This document shows positions 1-6,400 of a stretch of 18,160 nucleotides of DNA, one piece after another (position 1 is the first letter of the stretch; each line of letters opens with the position of its first letter). The notes below the pieces were generated by a model, which saw nothing but the letters and a program-made list of their open reading frames with translations, was not told where the DNA came from and searched no databases. The position numbers were made by a program, and so were the translations under genes. The DNA is from Rikenellaceae bacterium UBA1749. GTDB lineage: Bacteria; Bacteroidota; Bacteroidia; Bacteroidales; Rikenellaceae. The stretch lies in assembly GCA_002315675.1 (NCBI GenBank), contig DCHP01000076.1:1-18160 (forward strand), written 5' to 3'.

Positions 1-1
1 A

Positions 2-499
2 AGTTATTTTTTTACCATTACTTATACCAAGAATATTGGAGATTTTAAGTTCACTAATAACTTTACTCTTTCCAGAGGAGTATATGATATTACCTCCGTT
101 CTTACGGAAAGTGTTTCTAATGAACCTGTGATAAAGGAAGGAATGTTTATTGATTTATTTACAGATTCTCTTCCTGTCCTTACAAAAAAAATAATTGAAC
201 CGGGAAAACAGTCTCTTCTCTTGAATATTGACAGAGTAGACAAATCAAGACCTTCTGTACTAGCAACTGCTGCAAGGGCATATGATGAAACATATGATTA
301 TTCACATTATCATTTTGTCACAAAAGGTCCGCAGAATGTCAAAGCTGTGACAAGAGTGTATATTCCGTTCAAACCATCCAGTGTGTTAATTGACAATAAA
401 GAAACTTTTAATACAAAATATTGGGATTCAGAAAGTAATACCTATCTATTGAAATATGACTGTAATCCTGCTGGAACATCAATATCGATAATTAAATAG
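2..499 (+). CDS. C-terminal fragment of a large, probably secreted protein of unknown function
   Basis: The frame is open from base 2 to the stop at 497-499 and gives 165 residues with no start, so the gene begins before the window. The visible part is rich in alternating hydrophobic residues typical of beta-sandwich domains: an ITSVLTESVS stretch, then IDLFTDSLPVL, then a run around residues 79-90 reading RPSVLATAARAYDET. The last 45 residues (VYIPFKPSSVLIDNKE, then YWDSESNTYLLKYD) resemble the small C-terminal all-beta domains that close many Bacteroidales carbohydrate-active enzymes and sulfatase-like proteins. That resemblance is an impression from the sequence pattern, and no catalytic residues are visible here. 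A perfect 9-bp hairpin lies 67 bp past the stop. I cannot name the family. The reading frame itself is convincing; function is unassigned. Confidence 0.7.
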   Translation, partial: SYFFTITYTKNIGDFKFTNNFTLSRGVYDITSVLTESVSNEPVIKEGMFIDLFTDSLPVLTKKIIEPGKQSLLLNIDRVDKSRPSVLATAARAYDETYDYSHYHFVTKGPQNVKAVTRVYIPFKPSSVLIDNKETFNTKYWDSESNTYLLKYDCNPAGTSISIIK

Positions 500-565
500 C
501 GCATAGAAAACAACTCCCATCAAACATCCTGTTAGGTTGTGGGATTAATTATTAAGCAAGAGCTA

Positions 566-586
566 AAAATTAGTTGAACTAATTTT
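566..586. terminator. Perfect 9-bp AT-rich hairpin after the first gene
   Basis: The arms at 566-574 (AAAATTAGT) and 578-586 (ACTAATTTT) are exact reverse complements with a 3-nt loop. The hairpin starts 67 bp after the stop of the upstream gene and could end its transcript. It is AT-rich and lacks a separate T tract, so the terminator call is tentative; it could equally be a palindromic protein-binding site. Confidence 0.35.
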
Positions 587-898
587 CAGGTTTTATGATT
601 TAATTCCATTTTGGGAGATTTACTTGAAAGATGATTCTGTTTTTTTGCAGTGTCCTCAATGGATAGAAGATGTGCTCTTCTACAACTGCGGGTGATCTGC
701 GAAAATAATAGATCACCACTATATGTGGATAGCATGACAGATTGCCCTCCAAAACACGAACTTCAAAGGTTGATTAGGATATCTATGTACATGTAAGTTC
801 TATAGTTGTTTGGAAAGCAAATTTTTCGGTCACCATAAATATGTCGTATCTATCAAATCCACTACATTTGCTAAGAATTTTTAACAGACATGGAATAA

Positions 899-1138
899 AC
901 AATAAACAGTGCAAATAGCATAGCTTATGGAAGCAGTTCAAAATTCTATTCTCTAATTCTTGAAGCGAATGCATATGAACTTGCTGAAAATGGGACTCGC
1001 TTTTCGAATGAATTCTCTAATTTTTAAAAGATACTATTAGACACGATACCTATGTCTTTACGCTCGCTTGATTTTGACCTGGCATATCTTATCAAAGGTG
1101 ATGTATTTGAAAGACAGAATAAGGAACATCTGAGTTAA
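899..1138 (+). pseudogene. Possible gene remnant with one in-frame stop
   Basis: Frame 2 reads as two protein-like segments separated only by a TAA at 1025-1027. The first contains SSKFYSLILEANAYELAENG and the second contains IPMSLRSLDFDLAYLIKGD; the end is a TAA at 1136-1138. The same frame is also open at 635-793, but has several stops in between. A strong plus-strand terminator begins 52 bp downstream, which fits the end of a former gene. I recognise no family and see no initiation site. Chance open frames in AT-rich DNA remain a real alternative. Confidence 0.25.
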
Positions 1139-1189
1139 AAATTCAAAGGGGTAATATATGAAGATACTTTACTCCTACTCATTAGATAG

Positions 1190-1233
1190 AAAAACTGATT
1201 TGTTGGAAAACAACAAATCAGTTTTTCTTTTTT
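1190..1233 (+). terminator. Strong rho-independent terminator (16-bp stem)
   Basis: The arms at 1190-1205 and 1211-1226 are perfect reverse complements (AAAAACTGATTTGTTG on the left) closed by a 5-nt GAAAA loop. The plus strand continues with CTTTTTT at 1227-1233. There is no matching T tract in the minus direction, so it serves plus-strand transcription. The nearest intact plus-strand gene ends about 690 bp upstream, so its transcript is unidentified: a decayed gene, a long 3' UTR, or a small RNA. Confidence 0.85.
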
Positions 1234-1368
1234 AGTATTTCATTTTTTAATGTGCCTTTTTAAGCACAATATTTGGCGGATAGGGTATAGTTTTTTGATT
1301 AGGAATTGGAAAATCTTCCATGAATATCCATAGGTATACGATTGAAATACAAGAGGAAATAACGCCTA

Positions 1369-2145
1369 TTATAGCTTACGAAGCCAGATGTTTCTGAAAC
1401 TGATAGGATTACCATGGTTTTGAAGTGAAACGGGGGCATCGCCATGAGGTGCAACCTGAGGAAGACCGATGTATTCAGTAGTTCCAACAATAATAGTGTT
1501 GTCCTGAACAAGTACACCATTGAACAATACTGTAATCTGAGGCTTTGTTCTGTAGGTACCGTCGGCTTTGAATGTAGGTGCTTTGTATATGATGTCATAT
1601 ACATTCCATTCTCCTTCTGGACGTATAGGATTTACCAGAGGTGCAGACTGTTTGTATATACTTCCAGCTTGCCCATTTGAGTATGTTTCATTATTGTAAC
1701 TGTCAAGTACTTGAACTTCATAGCGTCCCTGAAGAAATACTCCGCTATTGCCTTTGCCCTGTCCGGATCCAGGAAGTCCTACAGGAACATACCATTCAAT
1801 ATGAAGCTGACAATCTCCGAACGATTCTTTTGTCTTGATTCCAGGTTTTTCTGTGTTAACAGTCATGGTGCCATCGCCATTGACGTTCCATTGAGCTTCA
1901 GTTCCGTCTTCACCTATCCATGCAGATAAGTCTTTACCATCAAAAAGAACGATAGCATCAGATGGTGCTGAATTAGTTTTTATATCGCCTGGTGTCACTA
2001 CAGGAACCTTAGGATAGTAATACTCTGTCATGCCAGGTTGCATGGCTTGAGTTCTGTCATCCTTTGTGCCTCCAATTACAAATTGTTGTGCAGATGCTGA
2101 AAAACATATTACAAATAATGATAATAAGGAAATAATCTGTTTCAT
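1369..2145 (-). CDS. Secreted DUF1080 protein (3-keto-disaccharide hydrolase family)
   Basis: This 258-residue protein starts with a Sec signal peptide (MKQIISLLSLFVICFSASA) with likely cleavage before QQ at about residue 20. The rest matches the DUF1080 / 3keto-disac_hyd family (PF06439), a concanavalin-like beta-sandwich. Visible family hallmarks are LFDGKDLSAW at residues 67-76, a GNSGVFLQGRYEVQVLDSY block at 132-150, an EWNVYDI segment near 179, and a C-terminal SFRNIWLRKL. The block around 125-150 carries the conserved glycine/asparagine loop and the E-x-Q motif. Characterised family members cleave 3-keto-glycosides in the periplasm of gut Bacteroidota; the substrate here is unknown. It lies 42 bp downstream of the flavodoxin lipoprotein on the same strand and is probably co-transcribed with it. 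The ATG is supported by the intact signal peptide. Confidence 0.88.
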   Translation of the reverse strand: MKQIISLLSLFVICFSASAQQFVIGGTKDDRTQAMQPGMTEYYYPKVPVVTPGDIKTNSAPSDAIVLFDGKDLSAWIGEDGTEAQWNVNGDGTMTVNTEKPGIKTKESFGDCQLHIEWYVPVGLPGSGQGKGNSGVFLQGRYEVQVLDSYNNETYSNGQAGSIYKQSAPLVNPIRPEGEWNVYDIIYKAPTFKADGTYRTKPQITVLFNGVLVQDNTIIVGTTEYIGLPQVAPHGDAPVSLQNHGNPISFRNIWLRKL

Positions 2146-2187
2146 GTTCTATTTGTTATTATTGGTTATTTCTTGTAAAAATAATTG

Positions 2188-2958
2188 TTACTTTATATAT
2201 GTCAACTGTGGCTGACCTTGACCGGGAAGTGGTTTATAGATTTTGACTTCAATATCCTTGCCGTCGGTATCAATGCACTCAAATAGATAATTAATGCCGG
2301 ATACAACTTGGGTTGATACTGATAGCGGTTCAATATGAAGACTGCTATCTACTACTTGCTTGAATAGTAATGAAGCTTCGTTGTCAACTTCTTGTTCAAT
2401 CGAGAATCCTCCGCATAGAGTTTTGCTGTTGTTATTGTATAATTGATTTACTTTATCGTTTACCTTGTGTATCAACTTGCTTGCAATACCTATCCCTTCC
2501 TTTATTGTTGCTTCAGGACATGATTGTTTTAGGTCTTCAATGCTATTTCTGAAACCTCCCCGCCCGTATGTCGCAAATGGAATTACAATATGCCCGGCCA
2601 GGGAATCATTATCATTGATAAAGGATTTGATTGGAGGTGCAAATGTCCCATACCAAATTGGATATCCAAGGAATATCGTGTCGTATTTATTCAGGTCGAT
2701 TTTCCCATTCTGTAGCTTAGGTAGGATGTTATTCTCACGCTCGTATTTGGACCTTTCAATTGTTGCCTTGAAATCCTGGGGATATTCCTCGATAAGTTTA
2801 ATGGACATGGTGTCCGCAAAAATGTTATGTCTATACAGCTCCAGGGCCAGTTTTTCGGTGGTGCCACTTCGTGAGTAGTAAACAATAATGTTCTTCTTTT
2901 CCGTACAGGAAAAGAAGAACATTAATACCATCATAATACAGAATAGATTTTTTTTCAT
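2188..2958 (-). CDS. Exported flavodoxin lipoprotein with a cystatin-like C-terminal domain
   Basis: The 256-residue product begins with a type II signal peptide (MKKNLFCIMMVLMFFFSC), so Cys18 is the likely lipidated residue and the protein is membrane-anchored outside the cytoplasm. Residues 23-180 form a flavodoxin-like fold of the flavodoxin_4 type. The FMN phosphate loop is SRSGTT at 29-34, a GYPIWYGTFAPPIKSF block lies at 98-113, and FATYGRGGFRNS follows at 128-139. From about residue 192 a second unit follows: a predicted helix (EASLLFKQVVDSSL), then QVVSG at 217-221, then alternating strands and KPLPGQGQPQL near the end. QxVxG and a downstream turn are the signature of cystatin-like domains, so I infer a fusion. 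It sits 33 bp after ackA on the same strand. A perfect 17-bp hairpin overlaps codons 12-25. The flavodoxin part is clear; the cystatin assignment is by motif only. Confidence 0.85.
   Translation of the reverse strand: MKKNLFCIMMVLMFFFSCTEKKNIIVYYSRSGTTEKLALELYRHNIFADTMSIKLIEEYPQDFKATIERSKYERENNILPKLQNGKIDLNKYDTIFLGYPIWYGTFAPPIKSFINDNDSLAGHIVIPFATYGRGGFRNSIEDLKQSCPEATIKEGIGIASKLIHKVNDKVNQLYNNNSKTLCGGFSIEQEVDNEASLLFKQVVDSSLHIEPLSVSTQVVSGINYLFECIDTDGKDIEVKIYKPLPGQGQPQLTYIK
2886..2924 (-). repeat. Perfect 17-bp hairpin inside the flavodoxin gene
   Basis: Arms 2886-2902 and 2908-2924 are exact reverse complements around a 5-nt loop. On the coding strand the structure begins about 35 nt after the start codon and covers the lipobox codons. 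It could act as an attenuator or translation-modulating structure in the transcript that arrives from pta-ackA; the role is inferred. Confidence 0.75.
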
Positions 2959-2991
2959 CGATTTATTCTGTTAATAAAATAATCATTATGC

Positions 2992-4194
2992 TTATTTGAG
3001 TAAATTGTAAGTGTCGCTTGCAATAACGAACTCTTCGTCGGTTGTTACTGCAATTGCCTTCACTTTGCTTTCCGGTGTTGATAGAATGACATCAACTCCG
3101 CTATTGTTGCGGCAAATATTCTCATCAATGGAAATTCCGAAAAATTCCATGTCTTTTAGAATTGCGACTCTTGAGTTTACATCGTTTTCTCCAATACCTC
3201 CTGTCATGACAACAGCATCAACACCATTCATTATTGCAGTGTATTCGCCAATGAATTTCTTTACTCTGTTTACGAAGATAGTGAAAGCAATCCGGCAACG
3301 TTCATTACCTTCTTTCATACCTTTCACAATGTCTCTCATGTCATTTGATACACCGCTGACACCTTGAAGTCCTGATTGTTTGTTTATCATGTCATTAACT
3401 TCCTTGGTGCTCATTCCTGTCGTTTCCATAATATAGGTAATTACGCTAGGATCAATGGAACCACATCTTGTGCCCATAAGCAGGCCATCCTGAGGAGAAA
3501 AACCCATTGATGTGTCCACGCACTTGCCATTTTTTACAGCTGCAATTGACGCTCCACTACCCAAGTGACAAGTGATAATCTTACTTGCATTTATGTCAAG
3601 TCCGAGCAGTTTGCATGCTTTATCAGCAACAAACTTATGTGAAGTGCCATGGAAACCATATTTTCTTATGTGCTGATCAGTGTAGAAACTATATGGAATC
3701 CCGAATACAAAATTCTCGGGTGCAATAGTCTGATGGAATGCAGTGTCAAAAACTACAACCTGTCCGATATTTGGAAGGAATTTCTCAATAGCATTGATAC
3801 CTTTCATGCTGGCAGGGTTGTGAAGTGGGGCAATTGTAAAGAGTTTGGTAATCTCTTCCTTTACTTTTTCATCTACAATGGCAGATCCTTTAAAGAATTC
3901 ACCTCCATGGGCCACTCTATGACCGGCTGCTGATATCTCACTTAAATCGTTTATTACACCATGATTCTTGTCTGTCAGCGCTTTCAATATCAGATCAATA
4001 CCAACAGTGTGGTCCAATATTGTTGTTACTATCTCATATTTTTCCTTGCCTACAGGTTTGTGGGTAAGAATGGCATCGTCATGTCCAATTCTTTCAACAA
4101 TACCTTTCGCCATTATGTTATTGGAACTATCGTTCATCTCAAGAAGTTGGTACTTAATAGATGAACTGCCACAGTTAAGAACTAATATTTTCAT
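2992..4194 (-). CDS. ackA: Acetate kinase
   Basis: The 400-residue protein catalyses reversible phosphoryl transfer between acetyl phosphate and ADP, the ATP-yielding last step of acetate formation in the cytoplasm. It is full length for the family. The N-terminal phosphate motif is VLNCGSSSIKYQ with Asn7. AAGHRVAHGG places the substrate-binding Arg at 93, FDTAFHQT places the catalytic Asp at 150, and FHGTSHKFV carries His182. HLGSGASI is at 210-217, GTRCGSIDPS carries Arg243, GGIGEN is the adenosine-loop motif, and TTDEE near the end supplies the metal-binding Glu387. All key residues are present. It lies 52 bp downstream of pta with no terminator between, the usual pta-ackA pairing. Confidence 0.98.
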   Translation of the reverse strand: MKILVLNCGSSSIKYQLLEMNDSSNNIMAKGIVERIGHDDAILTHKPVGKEKYEIVTTILDHTVGIDLILKALTDKNHGVINDLSEISAAGHRVAHGGEFFKGSAIVDEKVKEEITKLFTIAPLHNPASMKGINAIEKFLPNIGQVVVFDTAFHQTIAPENFVFGIPYSFYTDQHIRKYGFHGTSHKFVADKACKLLGLDINASKIITCHLGSGASIAAVKNGKCVDTSMGFSPQDGLLMGTRCGSIDPSVITYIMETTGMSTKEVNDMINKQSGLQGVSGVSNDMRDIVKGMKEGNERCRIAFTIFVNRVKKFIGEYTAIMNGVDAVVMTGGIGENDVNSRVAILKDMEFFGISIDENICRNNSGVDVILSTPESKVKAIAVTTDEEFVIASDTYNLLK

Positions 4195-4246
4195 TATCTA
4201 TAATTAATGTGTCGTTTGTTTTGTTAAGTTATCGCTTTTTGTCTTT

Positions 4247-5251
4247 TTATTTTGCTTGTTGAGCCTGACAAGCGGTGATGGCAACAAGTTTTACAATGTC
4301 AGATACAGAACAACCTCTTGAAAGGTCATTTATTGGAGCAGCCATACCTTGTAGAATAGGTCCAATTGCTTCTGCTTCAGCAAATCTTTGAACCAATTTG
4401 TATGAAATGTTTCCAACTTCAAGAGAAGGGAATACCAGAACGTTTGCATGACCTGCTATCTTACTTCCTGGAGCTTTCTTTTCACCAACGGATGGTATAA
4501 TTGCGGCATCGGCCTGAAGTTCTCCGTCAATTTTTAAGTCAGGTGCAGCTTCCTGGGCTATTCTGGTTGCTTCAACGACTTTGTCAATTACTTCGTGTTT
4601 TGCTGAACCTTTAGTTGAAAAACTTAACATAGCTATTCTAGGGTCAATTCCTGCAATGTTCTGGGCTGTGCGACCTGTGCAAACAGCAATCTCAGCAAGT
4701 TCTGAAGCTGTTGGTACTGGATGAACTGCGCAGTCTGCGAACACCATTACGCCATCGTCACCCCATTTCTTGTCTTTAAAAATCATAATGAATGAACCAC
4801 TGACAACAGAAACACCAGGTTTTGTCTTTACATATTGGAAAGCAGGTCTTAATACATCTCCGGTAGCATTATTAGCTCCGGCAACTTCACCATCAGCATC
4901 TCCTGCTTTAATCATCAGGACAGAAAGATATAGTGGATCTAAGATAAGTTTTTCAGCTTTTTCTCTTGTAAGTCCTTTTGCGGCACGAATCTGAAGCATT
5001 AATTCAATGTATTCATCCTTCTTCGGATTATTGTTGGGATCAACGATTGTTGCAGACTCGATATGGGAAAGTCCCATTTTCTTTGCATTTTCCTTAATTT
5101 CAGATGGAGAACCAATCAGAATAAGGTCTGCAATTTTTTCTTTGATGATTTCCTCTGCAGCGCGAAGGTTTCTTTCTTCCCATGCCTCAGGAAGAATGAT
5201 TCTCATTGGCTTGCTTTGTGCTTGGGCTTTAATTCTTTCAAGAAGTTCCAT
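4247..5251 (-). CDS. pta: Phosphate acetyltransferase (short, single-domain form)
   Basis: The 334-residue enzyme interconverts acetyl-CoA plus phosphate with acetyl phosphate plus CoA, feeding AckA. It is the short form with only the PTA_PTB catalytic domain and lacks the N-terminal regulatory region of long enterobacterial Pta. Diagnostic segments are GDADGEVAGANNATGDVLRP at 117-136, SGSFIMIF at 151-158, FADCAVHPVPT at 171-181, FSTKGSAKHE at 211-220, DGELQADAA at 242-250 and the C-terminal NDLSRGCSVSD. There Ser311, Arg312 and Asp318 match the catalytic residues known from the Methanosarcina enzyme. The ATG at 5251 gives the usual MELLERIKAQA start. A -7 promoter box lies about 41 bp upstream, making this the first gene of the likely pta-ackA-flavodoxin-DUF1080 unit. 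Confidence 0.97.
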   Translation of the reverse strand: MELLERIKAQAQSKPMRIILPEAWEERNLRAAEEIIKEKIADLILIGSPSEIKENAKKMGLSHIESATIVDPNNNPKKDEYIELMLQIRAAKGLTREKAEKLILDPLYLSVLMIKAGDADGEVAGANNATGDVLRPAFQYVKTKPGVSVVSGSFIMIFKDKKWGDDGVMVFADCAVHPVPTASELAEIAVCTGRTAQNIAGIDPRIAMLSFSTKGSAKHEVIDKVVEATRIAQEAAPDLKIDGELQADAAIIPSVGEKKAPGSKIAGHANVLVFPSLEVGNISYKLVQRFAEAEAIGPILQGMAAPINDLSRGCSVSDIVKLVAITACQAQQAK

Positions 5252-5291
5252 TTCTTTTATCTTATTTTGTTGTTTATTACTTATTTTACTG

Positions 5292-5299
5292 CAAAAGTA
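5292..5299 (-). promoter_or_regulatory. Bacteroidota -7 box of the pta operon
   Basis: On the minus strand the sequence reads TACTTTTG, an exact fit to the TAnnTTTG element of the primary sigma factor in Bacteroidota. It lies about 41 bp before the pta ATG. A -33 TTTG is not clear; a T-run sits about 17 nt upstream. The start site would fall near 5285. Confidence 0.65.
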
Positions 5300-5500
5300 C
5301 CGATTTTGAATACTCTAAAAAAATGTTTTTGTCCCTTGAAAATTCTTTCTTCAAGAACTATTGTAAACATTTGATTCAGTCACATCGCTGTGCTTGATCT
5401 TTATTGATGATTTTTGAGATTACGGGATTGTTCGGTTAGCGTCTTTAGAGTTGCTTTCACTTCGAAAAATGTACGGGAAAAGAAAGTGCTATATAAATAA
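5300..5500. other. Intergenic DNA between pta and the small lipoprotein gene
   Basis: The gene-free stretch 5252-5583 (332 bp) holds the pta promoter at its left end and the lipoprotein terminator at its right end. In the 200 bp between, I see only a 6-bp inverted repeat (CTTGAA / TTCAAG) around 5336-5356, within reach of the pta promoter. No ORF, tRNA or repeat is supported there. Confidence 0.5.
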
Positions 5501-5536
5501 CTATGGGGTTAAAACCAATTGATTCTAGCCCCATAG
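5501..5536 (-). terminator. Terminator of the small lipoprotein gene
   Basis: Arms at 5501-5510 (CTATGGGGTT) and 5527-5536 (AGCCCCATAG) form a 10-bp stem including one G-U pair, with a 16-nt loop. It begins 47 bp beyond the stop of the minus-strand lipoprotein gene and is followed on that strand by TTATTTATAT. It also separates this gene from pta. Confidence 0.65.
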
Positions 5537-5583
5537 ATATTCTACTTTTTATATTTGCGCCTGTGCAAAATAGATTGACTGTA

Positions 5584-5952
5584 TTATTTCTTTCTTGTCA
5601 ATACGCCTTTTTCTCCATTAAAGACTAAATATAATAGTTCTCCATCTTCCGACACAGTTCCGCTCATAGTATTACCTTCAATACTAATGTTGCTGGTAGT
5701 AATATCTGGGTTATTGTAAACATAATTTCCAGTAAGCACAATTGGTGTAGGCAGCAATGCTGATTCCATCTCCATGTTAAATGATGTTGTCGCAAAATTA
5801 ATGGTAATAGCAGAAGTTGGGTCTGAAATATACCAACTTGTGCCGTTTAGATTTGTTAGGCTTGATTTTGCAGTTTCATCGTCTTTGCTACAAGATGATA
5901 GACTGAAAATGCTAAGAACTGCGACCGCAAGGATAGTTAAAATTTTTTTCAT
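5584..5952 (-). CDS. Small lipoprotein of unknown function
   Basis: The product has 122 residues with a clear type II signal peptide: MKKILTILAVAVLSIFSLSS followed by Cys21, then SKDDE. Acidic and polar residues right after the cysteine are typical of exposed Bacteroidota lipoproteins. The mature part of about 100 residues is predicted all-beta: NGTSWYISDPTSAITINF, then LTGNYVYNNPDITTSNISIEGN, then GELLYLVFNGEKGVLTRK. This repeats the strand-turn-strand pattern of small lipocalin-like or jelly-roll domains common in the phylum, but I recognise no named family. It is a single gene: its terminator follows at 5501-5536, and the upstream region contains a 12-bp inverted repeat at 6016-6102. No TAnnTTTG box is obvious upstream. 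Confidence 0.85.
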   Translation of the reverse strand: MKKILTILAVAVLSIFSLSSCSKDDETAKSSLTNLNGTSWYISDPTSAITINFATTSFNMEMESALLPTPIVLTGNYVYNNPDITTSNISIEGNTMSGTVSEDGELLYLVFNGEKGVLTRKK

Positions 5953-6015
5953 GTTTTTTATGTTAAATAATGTTTTTTTTGTATTACAGTTGTATAGTTA
6001 TAAAACAATGAGTCT

Positions 6016-6102
6016 ACTTGAAAAAGTTTCTTTTATCATTTTTTACCACTATTACAGGTCTCTGACATTCGGGAGTTTCTCAATATTTGGACTTTTTCAA
6101 GT
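6016..6102. repeat. Perfect 12-bp inverted repeat with 63-bp spacer
   Basis: ACTTGAAAAAGT at 6016-6027 and ACTTTTTCAAGT at 6091-6102 are exact reverse complements. They lie upstream of the small lipoprotein gene and downstream of the minus-strand ORF at 6141-6335. The pair may be a paired operator, a long hairpin in the 5' leader, or the ends of a miniature element; no target-site duplication is visible. Confidence 0.6.
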
Positions 6103-6140
6103 GTGCTCAACAATAACAAAAATAAAATGCACAAAAACAA

Positions 6141-6335
6141 TTAATTGTTAATTAAATAATGCTCTTGTTTGCATTGTGCAAATATAAATAATTTTGGATA
6201 CAATTCTGTTATTTCAGTTTTTTTCAGGCGTAATTTATTGATTTCATAATCTATGATTGCCATTTTCTGGTATAAAGCCATTTTTGCATCATTATTTGCT
6301 GGATATAGTGTATTTTGAATCTTGTCCAGTGCCAT
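6141..6335 (-). CDS. Possible 64-residue helical protein
   Basis: The ORF encodes MALDKIQNTLYPANNDAKMALYQKM and continues with IIDYEINKLRLKKTEITELYP. The central part is amphipathic, charged and likely a short coiled coil; the tail is polar. Its composition is more natural than most chance ORFs nearby. A TACCTTTG -7 element at 6343-6350 on the same strand would start transcription only 2-3 nt before the ATG, implying a leaderless mRNA. No family is recognised, and it could be spurious. Confidence 0.35.
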   Translation of the reverse strand: MALDKIQNTLYPANNDAKMALYQKMAIIDYEINKLRLKKTEITELYPKLFIFAQCKQEHYLINN

Positions 6336-6342
6336 TGTCCCC

Positions 6343-6350
6343 CAAAGGTA
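6343..6350 (-). promoter_or_regulatory. -7 box facing the 64-aa ORF
   Basis: The minus strand reads TACCTTTG, an exact TAnnTTTG match, 8 nt before the ATG of the small ORF. It is also the left half of an inverted repeat with the lrgA -7 box at 6375-6382. No -33 element is evident. Confidence 0.4.
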
Positions 6351-6374
6351 TTCTCATTTTTAGTTGTATTTCCT

Positions 6375-6382
6375 TACCTTTG
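6375..6382 (+). promoter_or_regulatory. -7 box of lrgAB
   Basis: TACCTTTG matches TAnnTTTG and lies 18 nt upstream of the chosen lrgA ATG, which supports that start over the longer in-frame start at 6257. The -33 element is weak. The box forms an exact 8-bp inverted repeat with 6343-6350. Confidence 0.6.
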
Positions 6383-6400
6383 TCAATAATTTATTTAACT

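Larger units (their letters stand above)
500..1368. other. 869-bp stretch without an intact gene
   Basis: No full-length gene is convincing on either strand. The minus-strand ORF at 783-974 has unnatural composition and looks like chance. On the plus strand, frame 2 is open at 635-793, 899-1024 and 1028-1135 with protein-like composition between stops, which suggests an eroded gene. Other contents are the hairpin at 566-586, a TACATTTG element at 863-870 that matches the Bacteroidota -7 box without a visible -33 partner, the strong terminator at 1190-1233, and a weak 7-bp hairpin at 1251-1268 near the 3' end of the DUF1080 gene. Confidence 0.6.

Noticed and set aside
783..974. Minus-strand ORF of 63 residues
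   Set aside because: Cysteine- and leucine-heavy composition, no promoter or family resemblance, and the opposite strand has equally good open segments. It is probably chance.
1159..1236. 25-codon ORF ending within the terminator, like a leader peptide of an attenuator
   Set aside because: No plus-strand gene follows the terminator, so there is nothing to attenuate, and the peptide has no repeated regulatory codons.
1251..1268. Short hairpin after the DUF1080 gene
   Set aside because: The stem is 7 bp with a wobble pair and there is no T tract on the minus strand, so it is a weak terminator candidate at best.
6257..6400. Longer start for lrgA
   Set aside because: The extra 48 residues are not membrane-protein-like, and the promoter box at 6375-6382 lies inside that stretch.
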